64,000 bases of DNA from Selaginella moellendorffii. Its lineage: Eukaryota; Streptophyta; Lycopodiopsida; Selaginellales; Selaginellaceae. Shown piece by piece: positions 33,810-45,160 of the stretch. The stretch is taken from positions 551,459 through 615,458 of the forward strand of contig NW_003314309.1 in assembly GCF_000143415.4 (NCBI RefSeq), written 5' to 3'. Position numbers and translations under genes: made by a program. Below the pieces are notes generated by a model that was given only the letters and a program-made list of their open reading frames with translations, was not told the DNA's origin and ran no database searches. Each line of letters begins with the position of its first letter. The stretch's first letter is position 1.

Positions 33810-34520
33810 TTACTATAATTTTGGAGTTCATCAAACCTCTCAGGGTTTAGGAGACAATTGCTTTGGGCTTTCACCCTTGAACTTGGACTTAGACTTGGAC
33901 TCGAACTCGAACTCAGACTCGGACTCAGTTTTGGACTCGGTCTTGGATTGGGTCTGGGTTTAGGTCTGGGTCTAGGTCTGGGTCTAGATCTGGGTCTTGG
34001 TCTTGGTCTTGATCTCAGTCTTGATCTCGGTCTCGGTCTTGATCTTAGTTTCGATCTCGGTCTTGGTTTCTTTTTCAGCCTCGACCTTGGACTCTATCTC
34101 AAGTCCATCTCGGACTCAACTTTAGACTCCATCTCATATCCATCTTAAATTCCATCTTGAATCCATCTCAGACTCCATCTCAGATCCATCTTGGGTCTAT
34201 ATCGAACTCCATCTTAGCTCCATATTAGACTCCATCTTGGGTTCCTTTTCAAACTCCTTCTCGGGTCCTATCTTGGAGACACTTCTATATGTCATGACAC
34301 TTGCTATATGTCAGTCCTTTTTCTATCCCTTTTTAGAGACTTATTCACCAATTGCTTTATACTTATTCCTCGAGCATTTGTTTAGAGTGCCATTCCCACT
34401 CTCAACTTTCCAAGTCAAAGACTTTGGTCCAAACATATTATACTTGTTGGACTTCCGCTTTGACCACTACCATGTGGCACTACTTTGGGGCTTAGGGATT
34501 TGTGTCTCACAACTCTACCA
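33810..34520 (+). repeat. Repeat D with hexamer-like minisatellite, plus copy
   Basis: After 'gacaattgctttgggctttcaccc' (33853-33876) come about 350 bp of drifting 6-bp units (GGACTC, then GGTCTT/GGTCTG, then GGACTCCATCTC). A unique stretch follows, ending near 'ctttggggcttagggattt'. The run reads as an open frame of alternating G-L-x-L (33858-34148), which is a by-product of the repeat. It is the inverted counterpart of 24700-25480. Confidence 0.6.
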
Positions 34521-36231
34521 CCCATAAACAAAATTCGATGTCCTCATCAAATGATAAACCATTTTATAAAGTAACACCATTATATATTACTCTTTTCATC
34601 CTTAGCATCAAGTCAATATTTGTCAATGGTTCAACACTGAAGGCTCACTATGCCTTACCCATCCTCCAAGGAGTATAGTTTCTCCAATTTAAAGATTCAT
34701 TAACCATTTATGGTGGTTCTTTCTTTTTATTTGGTTTAGTTCTCACTAAATTATTAGAGATACCTTCTCTATCTCAATCTAACTACTCATTTCTAAATAG
34801 TTTCAATTTTTATCAACATACCTATCACACTTTAGAACTTTTAATTTTGACTTCTCGAAGTCAATTTCTTGGGTGTCTCTAACACTTTGCATTGCACATG
34901 TTGTGGAAATTCCACTTTCCCATCCTAGGAAGTTCTTTACTTGAAGGAAATATTATCCTCTCTTATATTTCTAGGCACTAAATTCTAATTATCTATAATT
35001 TGTCCTAGGGCTGTTCATAGTCCTATCATTTAGCTTTTTTGCTGCTCCTTCCCTTAGGGCTTTCACCTTTACCAAATTGGAGCATTTGGGAATCCATCCT
35101 TGGGTATTTCTTTTCCCATAATCTGTTAGCATTCAACACATGAGCTTAATTAATTCTTAATTTTATCATTTAGCTTCCTTTTAATGATTTCCATATTATG
35201 ATGTGTAGTATGCTTCACAAAGTGATTCTAGATTACAAAAAAAAGATTCAGTATAACATATATATTGGCTACCCATATTATGTAGCTTTGTCATTCCAAA
35301 GACACTTGACTAACTTTTGTTCCAACTTACATAACAATAATGACTATGATGGTGACAATGGTGATATTAGTGATTTTGGTGGATCAAAGTTGGAGGAACT
35401 TGCATTGTTAGAGGCTAAAAACATTAGCGTTGCCCCTATGTAACCAACTCAAGTGGCTCCACCTCTATCCTCATCACTTCTACTTGCTATTGTTCTACAG
35501 CAGCAATAATTTTTACTTGCCTTTGCTCTATAGTAGTAGTGCCTAGTGGTTCCACTGCCACCTTTTCTAACTCCACCATCACTATTTTAAGTTTCATCTC
35601 CATCTTTGATACCATATTTTCTTCTGCAAATGTCTACCATAGTTGGGTTTGGAAGTTTACTGGGAAACTCAAAGTGTAGCCTCTTAACCATTTGTTTCCA
35701 AGTTTGCTATTGGCTCTTTGCTACAGCAGCAACAATTATGCCAGCCCACTCAAGTCCCCCTGTATAGTGCTATGTCATCACCATCACATAGTGCCAGCCA
35801 ATAACAAGAGGGCTAAAGCTTCCACTTGTGTCATTGATGACATTAGCATTTTAGAGGATAGCCTTGGTTTTGGCGAAAGCTTATTTAGCTAAAAAGTAGG
35901 AGGTACTTTCCCAACAGCATTAACAACAATAACAATAGTGATGTAGAAAGTCCCCACTTACTTTTTTACCACCACATCATATCCTTATAACCTTTTCAAG
36001 TGTAGATTGTCAAGGATGCTTTTAAGATGATGCTCTAAAGCTCTTTTAGAGAGTTTTTAAAAGAGTTCAACTCTTTTCTCTAGGGAAGAGAAGTTGTTAA
36101 GAAGCTTAAAACACTTAAATAGAAAGGTTTATTTTGGGTGGTAGAGTTATAACTTGGTGCCAAATGTAGCTTAAATTAAATTATACTTTATTTCCTAAAA
36201 GGATTTTTTAATTATAAATATTAAGTTACTC
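34521..36231. other. Unrecognised AT-rich DNA
   Basis: The open frame at 35198-35443 (81 codons) is rich in Asn and Asp and has no known domain. Repeated 'agcagcaa(c)aatt' phrases occur near 35505-35750. Nothing I can assign. Confidence 0.3.
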
Positions 36232-39121
36232 ACCAAAAATCCTAGTTTATATACACCAAATTGAAACAATTATAGCTATACAATTGGACCTCACTATTGG
36301 AAGGATGAAAGGCAGTTAGAGTCCTCTGATTGATGGGTTAAGATTTGGAGGAAGATTAGGATGAGAAACTAATGGATTTATTAGGGGAACTTGTTATTAA
36401 TCCTTTTGTATGAAGTGTTTCAGTTGTTCTACATGTATATTTTCTGGAGGATTAGCATGTTGAATATTATGCCGAACTTTATAAACTTGTGGTTTAACTT
36501 GCTAAAAAACTTAATACTATCTCTTCCGCTACCACACATATTAAATTGGGAAAATGAACTAACATTAAATCATCCATTTTATACTCTATAAGTGGACAAT
36601 GATAGGGGTTGTAGCACCATTATTGTCCCATTTATATATAGCTCAAGTATTCAATAGACTCTACTCAAAAAAATGGAAGAATACTCTTCAAATGTTTATC
36701 CTATGACCTAGCATTAGTAGTTTATAGCAATTGCAAAGATAAACTCAACTTTATTGACAATATCAAATCTTGATCATATAAAAGTTTATATAGTGAAACA
36801 TCAACAAAACTCTATATCCTTGTAATATATGTATATGGAAGAAATGACAAATAACCATCCTAGTCTAAATGCTAAAAGTGCACGTACTTTATAATCATCC
36901 ATTTGGAAGTCTAGATAAACCATTATATCAAACTATCTATTTGTAGATGATAAACCCTTGAGAAAGTGTGGTGTATTCCTAGCTAAGACGTCAAGACGTG
37001 AAATGACTTAGCCATAAATATGGGATAAATATCCAAAAGAATCAACTCTGGACATGAATATTGAAACATCACTAGATTTAAGAAGAAGTATTTAACAGAA
37101 GTTGCAAATACACTACTAAAGCACCAACTTCCACCAAATGAATCAAGTAATTAGAAGAAATAATAACATATTTATTACCAATAGTCGACCATGAGAAGTT
37201 CCAAATGTATAGTAAGGATAGTGGATATATCAAGCATAGCCAACTAAACTAAGGCATAATTCTAGCATATGTAATTATGGGATGAGATTTAGATATATTG
37301 TCATTATGAAATTTTGAAACTTTAAGGGATACATGAGGATAATATAATCATTAAGGGCTCTCTTATCAAGCAATTGCCTTTTTTTCAATTGGTTTAAAGG
37401 GAAAGGGATAAAGTGTATTATATGTGGTATGATTCTTATTGATTAATGGCTACTAAAATATAATATACAATGAGTAAGGTATATTCCTACATCTAAATTT
37501 AAAATTATATATATTAGGTATCTATGAGTATATCTTTTGTCTTGTAAGCCATTTATGGATGAAGGTGTTCACTATGGAACTATGGTATGGGTGGATAATT
37601 AGTTGCCTTTAAAATTGAAATTATATGTATTAGGCATTTATGAGTACTTTAATAATGAAGTGATTACAATATGATCAACCTCTAATAATATCTGAGAACC
37701 ATGCAAGTACATATGAAGTTTTTCAAAACCCCAAACTATTGCTAAACACTCTTTTGTCATGGAGTAATTCGTCTCTGTTAATTTTGATATACAATTGATA
37801 TATACGATAGGATGATACTAACTAGACACACTCATGCTTTTTGTATTAACACACTTCAAAGACTAATATTTAAAGCATCTATGCACAAGATAGGATAATC
37901 CTAACTAAATATACTTGTGCTTTCTTGCATTAACACACCTCAAAAACTAATATTGGAGTATCCATGCACAAGATGAGTGTAGTTTGGATATGCTAAAATT
38001 AGAAGAGCTGGCAACTCCTTTTTAAGATTCACAAATGACTACTCGTAGTCCTTAGAAAAAATGATAAACAATGTGAACAACTTTAGCAATACTTGTAATA
38101 GTGCCGTATAAATATAAATAGCAGTGATCTCTATTAGAATAGGATTGTCTTAAACACAAGTAGTAACAATGTTAACCTCCATCAAAACAGAATCATCTCT
38201 TACAAAAAGTGGAATTAAAACATATGCAATTATAAATGAGAGAGATAATATCTTATAGCATTGTGCATGTTGAAGAGCATCAACAAGGATGGATAGGGCA
38301 AGTGCATGCATAAATCCTTGATGAAATGCTAGCCACAATATATATAATTTGATCTACTTTGATATATTTGGCTTTGCACAAAGTAAAAGATTTTAGAAGT
38401 GAATACCAAATTACTTAATTGATTCATACAGCTTTTGATGAAAATAATGTAATTGCTAAAAAATATTGTCATTTTTTTTAGCATGTCCAAATATACACTT
38501 GATGATGTTTAAGAGATGGCTTCAATTTGCATGAGTGGTTGCACTCAAATAATTGTACTATTGCAACACCATCCCTTGGAGATATATAACGAACTTGTGT
38601 AAATGTTGGATATCATCCCAAGAGTAATAAGTAATAATTACTATAAATGATTAAACTAATGATACACATCATCCCTAGAATTCCTATAGAAGAAATTTGA
38701 TTAGACACAATGATTGGCAACAAAAGCAAAAGGAGTTGCACCACACAATATGAACACCACTATGAATTGAAATTGCATCAGTTGCTACTCTAGAGTCAAA
38801 TGAAGAGTATGTTATTTTGCCAAAAGATAAACAAAAATAAAATGAAAAAGCTATAGAAATAAAAAAGAAAAGACAACATAAAAGTTAGATCTAAACAAAA
38901 AGTATAAATTTAAACACTCTTTAGGGATAATTAAAGTTGCCTTCCACTAATCCACTAATGTGAGTATATGGAATACAAAAATATGCATATATGATTAATT
39001 TAAAAAACATATTTTAAATACAAAAGTAAGTGGTTTGGATTGAAATCAATTCAATGGCTATCAAAATACTATTATATTAATATTAATATATAACACTGAA
39101 ACCATACACTTGAATCTCACA
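36232..39121 (-). mobile_element. Element A, minus-strand degraded copy
   Basis: The left end (36232-36297) is a deleted 3' LTR-A ending GGACCTCA. The adjoining DNA to about 36500 is the reverse complement of 43100-43330. At 38500-38710 it matches gag in reverse, uninterrupted where copy 1 holds a solo LTR-B. The right end (38959-39121) is a 5' LTR-A in reverse (TGTGAG as printed to CTCACA). All frames are broken. The middle contains another repeat (37270-37400) shared with 2930 and 43720. Confidence 0.55.
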
Positions 39122-40582
39122 ATAATAATTTTTGTTTGAATTAAATATAAATAAGGCTTGTATATTAAATAATATCAATATATAATTGAATTTTGCTTTA
39201 TTATTTTACACTTAATTTAAATCAATAGTAGTTTCAATTTCAAAAGCAATACTAGTATAAAGTAATTAGTGTGGAAGATATAATAGTTTTAAAAATAAAA
39301 TTATTTCCATTTTTAACTTTTATCTATGAACAATAGAATAAGTTAGAGCTAAGGAATTATAAAATTTATGAGCTGTGAGGTCCAAGTGTATGGCTACAAT
39401 GGCGTATACTAATATTAGCATCATCAGATTAATTTCAATCCAGACCACTCACTCCTATATATAAGCTAAGGTTTTTAAGTTAATTGATATGCATAGTTTT
39501 TGTATTCCCTTTCTATATTCCATACACTCACATTGGTGGAGGTGAGGGACATCTTTGATTATCCCTAAGGAGTGCTTAAATTTGAAATTTTGGTTTGGAT
39601 CTAGTTTTTACATTGTCTAAATCTAACTTTTTCCATTTCCTTTTTTTGTTCTTTTCTTTCAAGATTTTGGTTTAAATTTAGCTTTTTGCATTGTCTAGAT
39701 CTCTCTTTCCTCTTAGCTTTTTTTCAATTCTCTTCTTTTGCTCTTTCCTTTTTGTTCATCTTCATAGCAGATCAACAATCTCCTCTTCCTTTGACTCTAG
39801 AGCAACAATTGGTACAATTGCTTGATGCTATGTGATTGCAATTGAACAATCAAATTCAATTAATAGTGGCATTCATGGTATATGGTACAACTCCTCCTAC
39901 TCTAAACAACCAAACTCAATTGATGGTAGCATTCATAGCATATGGTACAACTCTTCCTGCTCTTGGTGCCAATCCTTGTGTTCGGCCGGAGTTCTTTTGC
40001 GGGAATTCTAGGGATGATGTGTATCATTAGTTTGATCATTTCACGGTGATTGCTACATATCATTCTTGGGATGATACTTGACATTTGCATGAGTTTCCCA
40101 TGTGTCTCCAAGGGACAATATTGTAGTGGTACAATGGTTTGAATGCAACCACTCGTAAGGATTAGAGTGTTCTCCCGGAAGTCTTCAAATGCACATTCAA
40201 ACATGTCAACAATTGTGATGACACCTTTTAACAATTGCATCATCTTTGTCAAAGGCCATATGAATCAATGATGCAATTTAGTATTTGTTTCCAAAACCTT
40301 TTGTTTTGTGCAAAGCTAAATATGTTAGAGCGGATTAAGCTAGGAATGTTGTGACTAGCACTTCATCAAGATCTTGTCAGATTTGTGCATGCACTTGCTC
40401 CCACCACCCTTGACGATACTCTTCGCTTGGCACAATGTTATGAGACATTACCTCTTCCACTTTTCGCTATACGTCATTTAGCTCCACTTCCTGTGGGTGA
40501 TGATCTTGTTTCAATGGAGGTTGATGTTATTGTTGTTCGAGTCTAAGGACAAGGGCAAGGCCGTGGTCATGGCCATGATATT

Positions 40583-40630
40583 CATTGTTGGGCGTGTGAT
40601 AAAGTTGGTTACATTTATCGGCATTGTTAG
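40583..40630 (+). pseudogene. gag zinc knuckle of element A
   Basis: The codons read HCWACDKVGYIYRHC then stop. This is a CCHC zinc knuckle (CX2CX4HX4C) with the histidine replaced by Tyr. It marks the end of gag; upstream arginine/glycine-rich codons (GQGQGRGHGH) fit a nucleocapsid. Confidence 0.65.
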
Positions 40631-41240
40631 TGTTTTCTAGATTGGTGGCCACCATTTCCTGGGTGGAGATCTTGACATCAACAACATTATGTTGGTGCTG
40701 GTACAGTGGAAGGTCTGGACACCGATATGCATCCAGGAAATAAAGAGTCACATAAGTAATGGAGGGACCTTGCGCAAATAAGTCAATGACACTTCCATCT
40801 TTTTTTTGGGAGTATCATCAAGGGGTTCATTTGGCACCAATTCATTCAGTGTTTACTTTCCAAACTTGTTTTTATAACAAATGGTCTCTCTATATTGGTT
40901 GATACAGATTCAAGTTTATCTTTTATTGCTTGACCTGTTGCCACACGTTGCCATCTACACTTGCGTCATGTGGTGGAGCCAGTTTTCATTCTTTATAGTA
41001 ATAGCCATATACATGCATGTGCACGAATGAGGCGAACCTAGTTGTGCGTGTGGGCGATCTCAAGTTTGGGTTGCAATTGTTGCAGGTGGTGCCAAGTCAA
41101 GCTTTTGACCTCATCCTTGGTATGGATTGATTGCAACGCAATCATGCCAAATGTGACTTTGAAGTCTCATACTTCCTTATATTTCATCCCCTTATCTCTA
41201 TTGACGACTCCTCCGGTTTTGGTATATCCTAACTACACTT

Positions 41241-41590
41241 GACCTTTTATTTTGCAAGTGAATGCTTCTGATATTGGTTTTGGAGGTGTGTTGATGCAAA
41301 AAAGCCTGAGTGTGCTTGGTCAGTGTCATCCCATTACATATATTAACCATACATTACAACCAATGAAGGTGAATTACTCCACGATAGAGGAGTGTTTAGC
41401 AGCAATATAGGGTTTTGAGAAACTTCATGCATATCTATATGGTTCTCAGACATTACTTGAAGGTGATCATGTTGTTATTACTTCATTATTGAAGTGAAAG
41501 AACGTAGTTGGTTTTACTGCTCGGTGGGCTTTGAAACTTCAGATATATAATTTTGATGTTGTTCATCACCCAGGGATTTTATGGTTAATG
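41241..41590 (+). pseudogene. RNase H relic of element A
   Basis: Reads LQVNASDIGFGGVLMQ, then CHPITYINHTLQPMKVNYSTIEECLAAI*GFEKLHAYLYGSQ, then ARWALKLQIYNFDVVHHPG. This is the Ty3/gypsy RNase H pattern (DAS..G.GavL.Q; NYst.E.E.LAv), with at least two internal stops and Asn for the first catalytic Asp. Confidence 0.7.
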
Positions 41591-42081
41591 CTGATGCCCT
41601 TTCTCGAGTTCCTCTTTCTTCTCCACTCTTTTCTCATGTTTCTGACGAGTCTGTTGTTCCAACATCTATGGATTTTCTAGACGAGGATTTTGTGCCATCG
41701 GTGGTTGCTATATTTGACGTAGTGTCCACAAGGTGTAGAGCAAGATCTACTTTCTCTTGATGAGGTTCGTGAAACTCAAAAGATTGAGCCGTGGATTTGA
41801 AGGCTTTGAGATGGGTTTAAGAATCTTACATCACTTGCTAATGACTTGCCATTCTGGCATTTACATTTTTAGTATCGTCTTGCAGATGGCCTTCTTTATT
41901 TTGTGGGGACAGATCCTGATGATCCTTTACGGCTGGTGGTGCATTCCATTTTTATTCCACAGTTTCTCCATGCCTACCATGATTCTCTTATTCTAGGCGA
42001 GCATATGGGACATCGTCGTATGACTGAGAAGCTGCACAGGTCTTTCTATTAACCAAGATGTGATGTGATGTTATCTAGTAT

Positions 42082-42540
42082 GTGTGTAGTTGTGCTTGGT
42101 GCCAAGCTTGTAATACTCCCCCTTGTGCTGCGGAAGGACAATTGGAGCCAATTGCAGTTTCCTATCCATTTGAGTTGGTGGCATTTGATCTTATAGAACC
42201 TTTTCCACGATCAACTGTTGGCAATGAATATGTTACTATTACTTTTGACTATTTAACTCATTGGGTGAAAGTTGATGCTCTTGCTAGTGCCTCTACAACT
42301 GCTATTGGATACTTCCTCCTTAATCGAGTGGTGTTCCAGCATTCTTGTCTAGAGTGGGTTCTTTTGGATAATAGTCCCACATTTATGGTTGAGGCATTTC
42401 ATATTTTGACATCTTGGTTGGGGATACGCCACACTTTCATGAGTGCTTATCATCCATTATCAGATGGTTTGGTGGAACGGCTCGTTCGAACATTCAAAGA
42501 AATAATCACGAAATACGTGAACTTTCAGCATTCGAATTAG
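42082..42540 (+). CDS. Integrase core of element A, open but partial
   Basis: A 152-codon open frame covers the integrase catalytic core. The DDE residues appear intact: D in VAFDLIEPFP, D in LLDNSPTF, E in DGLVERLVRTF. A partial zinc-binding finger (CSCAWCQACN) precedes it. The frame stops after YVNFQHSN where integrase would continue. The upstream part (41990-42080) is broken by a stop, so the protein is not complete. In a live element this enzyme would join cDNA into host DNA. Confidence 0.7.
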   Translation: MCSCAWCQACNTPPCAAEGQLEPIAVSYPFELVAFDLIEPFPRSTVGNEYVTITFDYLTHWVKVDALASASTTAIGYFLLNRVVFQHSCLEWVLLDNSPTFMVEAFHILTSWLGIRHTFMSAYHPLSDGLVERLVRTFKEIITKYVNFQHSN

Positions 42541-43508
42541 GATAGTTATTTGCTGTCTCTTCGGTATGCATATGTCACAAGGGTGCAAAGTTCTATTGGT
42601 GTTTCACCATATAAACTCCTATATGGTCATGATCCAATATTATCAACAGAGCTAGGTTTACCTTCATGATTGCCACGTGTTGTCGATGCTAAGTCATGGG
42701 ATTAGTATTTAACAAGCATTCTTCCACTTGTCCGAGCAAAATCTACTGAACACTTAAGCCGTGTACAAATGAGACAACAACGGTGCTACAACTCCCATTA
42801 TCATTATCATTATTATTATGACTTGGTGTTAGTTTGTTTTCTCCATTTTACAGTATGTGGTTTATCTAAGGGGCTCCTTACTGTAAGCTCCTGAGTTTGG
42901 ACTTCCCGGGAGGTCACCCAACCCAGTACTATTCTAACCCAAGGACACTTAACCCTAAATATCCCAAGACCCTTAACCGTTTGGAAAAGGGGGCGCACTC
43001 TTATTCATGGCCCTTTCCCTCTATATTTGAACCCCTATGGATCGTCTCTCGAGTCGTTCCCTTTGGTTGCTTACACTTACTCAATAGAAAGTACCATATC
43101 AAGTATTGTGGCAAGTTGAACTGCAAGTTTATGAGGTTTGACATGACGTTCAATATGTTGATCCTCCAGAAATTGTGCATGTGCAATGGTTGAAACATGT
43201 CATACAAAGGGATCAGAAACAGCTGATACCACCTACAGATCTGCCGATGGCTTTTCTTGAACTTCCTCCAGATCCTAGCCCATCTATAAGAAAACCTTAA
43301 TGGTCTTCCAGTATTCTGAGAGGAGGGGATGATGTGAGGTCCAAGTGTACAGCTACGATGGCATATACTAATATTAGCATAGTGGGATTTTGGTAGCCAT
43401 TGGATTGATTTCAATTTGGATCACTCGCTCTTATATATAAGCTAGAGTTTTTAAGTTAATTGATATGCACATTTTCTATATTCTATTTCCATATTCCATG
43501 CATTCACA

Positions 43509-43854
43509 AAGCCTTTTTATAGTGGGGAAAATGTGATTGGCTATTTTGAATCAAGAATTTCTTAATTGATGAGTTGATTTAATTTATGAGCTGATTTAAC
43601 TTAATAATTAATGATTTATACCATATTTAACTTAATAAATATTGATTTTTATTGATGAGAAAATACTTAAAAGAAACAAAAGTAAAATAAATCAATTAGT
43701 TTCTATAGCATATGTGATCTTGGGATGAAATTTGGATATACTGTCACCGTGGATCCTTGGAACCTTGGGGGATAAATGGGGATAAAATAGCCACTAAGGG
43801 CTCTTTCATCAAACAATTGCCCCTTTTCTAGTTGGCTTAAAGAGAAAGAGATAA
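43509..43854. other. Short spacer with dispersed repeat
   Basis: AT-rich DNA after the element A 3' LTR. The segment 43720-43850 recurs at 2930-3050 and 37270-37400. It ends GATAA at 43850-43854, immediately before LTR-B copy 3. No gene is seen. Confidence 0.4.
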
Positions 43855-44228
43855 TGTAGCACACGTGGTTTCGACCCTTTATCCTATGGTGATTTACCAT
43901 AGGATAACACCACGAAGCGGAACCTAAACCCTCTTTGTGCCACGTGACAGATGCCACGTGTCACATGCCACATGTCCACAGGAACCCGAGGTTCAGGGCC
44001 TTGGGCCACTGAACGAAGGAACGGTGCCAAACTCCGAAGCATAGAGCCAAGGAGTGATGGAACCGAACCACGGAGCAACTCCCAAGCACAAAGCCCAAGG
44101 AGCGAAGGGACAGGGGCCCGGAGCAACTTGGAATAGTCCTGGAGCAACCAGCATCCCAATGCCAGGATCAGCACGCAAAACAGAGCCAAACAAAATCTGG
44201 CGCTATTTCGGCATACCGGTGGCCTAAC

Positions 44229-44420
44229 GGGGGGAAAGGGGTCCCCCCCCCCCTCCCAGGGGGGGGAATTGGGGTTTAGCCCCAACCCGGGCGGGAAAAA
44301 GGGACGGGCCCCCAGGGGGGGGGTGGTTTTTCCCCCGGGTGGGTGGGCCATCCCCCCCCCCCCCCCTTTCCCTTTTAAAATTTGGGAACCCCCCAAGGCC
44401 CCCCCCCCCCCCCCCCCCCT
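44229..44420. other. Homopolymer-rich stretch, probable sequencing artefact
   Basis: Runs of 8-20 C and 7-9 G. Aligned with the same place in copy 2 (6755-6950), the order of bases is recognisable but runs are inflated or bases replaced by neighbours. That looks like low-quality sequence beside a true poly-C tract. Open frames through it are not real. Confidence 0.6.
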
Positions 44421-44714
44421 GAGGAACACACGCTTTGGGCTTTCACCCCAAGCCTCCCTTAGTATTAGGAGTTAGTCTCTGGGACAAGCTCAAAACTTAC
44501 TAAATATGGAATGTCCCTAGATTGTGAATTTGGACATAGGACGAACACCGTTGTGTTCAGGCCGATCTCTACATTCCGTAGATGTGCCAAATGAGCAAAT
44601 CTGGACACTTTCCATAAATAGCATTTGGGACCGAAATGAGACTAACACAAAGGGCATGATAGCGAGGGTGTTTGGCAGACACGGTAAGTTATCATTCAGC
44701 GATATTGAGGGACC

Positions 44715-44718
44715 AATC
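44715..44718. other. Target site duplication AATC, left
   Basis: AATC here and at 58434-58437 flank the inserted element. Removing the element and one copy restores 'gaccAATCtcaata', which aligns with 'gaccaaactcaata' in LTR-B copy 2. A 5-bp duplication with one mismatch cannot be excluded. Confidence 0.65.
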
Positions 44719-44742
44719 AAGCTCTATTTCGTTAAAGTGGGA
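44719..44742 (+). repeat. Left terminal inverted repeat
   Basis: Begins AAGCTCTATTTCG and matches the right end except at base 2. Its inner end (44735-44742) also pairs with 44753-44760 (AAGTGGGA/TCCCACTT), forming an 8-bp hairpin stem with a 10-nt loop just inside the terminus. Confidence 0.85.
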
Positions 44743-45160
44743 ATTGTCATTATCCCACTTGTAAAATAAGGTTTCCAAACCTTTATATAGTATATAAATA
44801 TAACAAAATTCAACTGCATTGAGGCACATGCCATTTTATTTTAAACAAGGAAATGTCTACTCAATCACTTCTCCTCCCCTTGCCACTGCTTCACCTCTCT
44901 CTTCTCCTTGTCATCGTCGTCCAATTTCTTTCCATCCTTTTAATATTGGCTCAGTTGTTCCAAGTCTAGGTGGAGCCCAAGTCCCCATTCAATCCTTACT
45001 TTCCCCTTATTAATAAAACAACTTCGTAGACTTCCAATAACATGCTGTAACACTTCTAGTATAATGCAAATCCTCTCAAAGAATTGTCTTTTAATATTAA
45101 TACAATGGCATGGAACCCCATGCCATAATAAGTTACATTTTTAAATAAATACATGCCATC

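Larger units (their letters stand above)
39374..43508 (+). mobile_element. Element A, best-preserved Ty3/gypsy-type copy, lacking RT
   Basis: Flanked by LTRs at 39374-39532 (159 bp) and 43333-43508 (176 bp); the 5' LTR lacks about 17 bp present in the other. A polypurine tract (43318-43332, gaggaggggatga) precedes the 3' LTR. Between them: gag relic (39780-40640), protease relic, RNase H relic and integrase, in Ty3/gypsy order. Protease DTDSS and DLILGMD (40895-41135) runs within about 100 bp into RNase H (LQVNASDIGFGGVLMQ, 41250), so reverse transcriptase has been deleted. Stops occur in all domains except the integrase core. The copy is therefore non-autonomous. Confidence 0.8.
43855..44718 (-). 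repeat. LTR-B copy 3, distal part of 3' LTR
   Basis: Starts TGTAGCAC as printed and matches copy 2 until 44718, where the inserted element begins. The right-hand remainder is at 58434-58714. Bases 44229-44420 are distorted into long G and C runs and probably represent poor sequence. Confidence 0.8.

Noticed and set aside
33858-34148. GLGL-repeat protein
   Set aside because: It is a translation of the 6-bp minisatellite; other frames are equally repetitive.
43884-44429. 181-codon glycine/proline-rich frame
   Set aside because: It runs through the corrupted G/C homopolymer stretch of an LTR, so the frame is an artefact.
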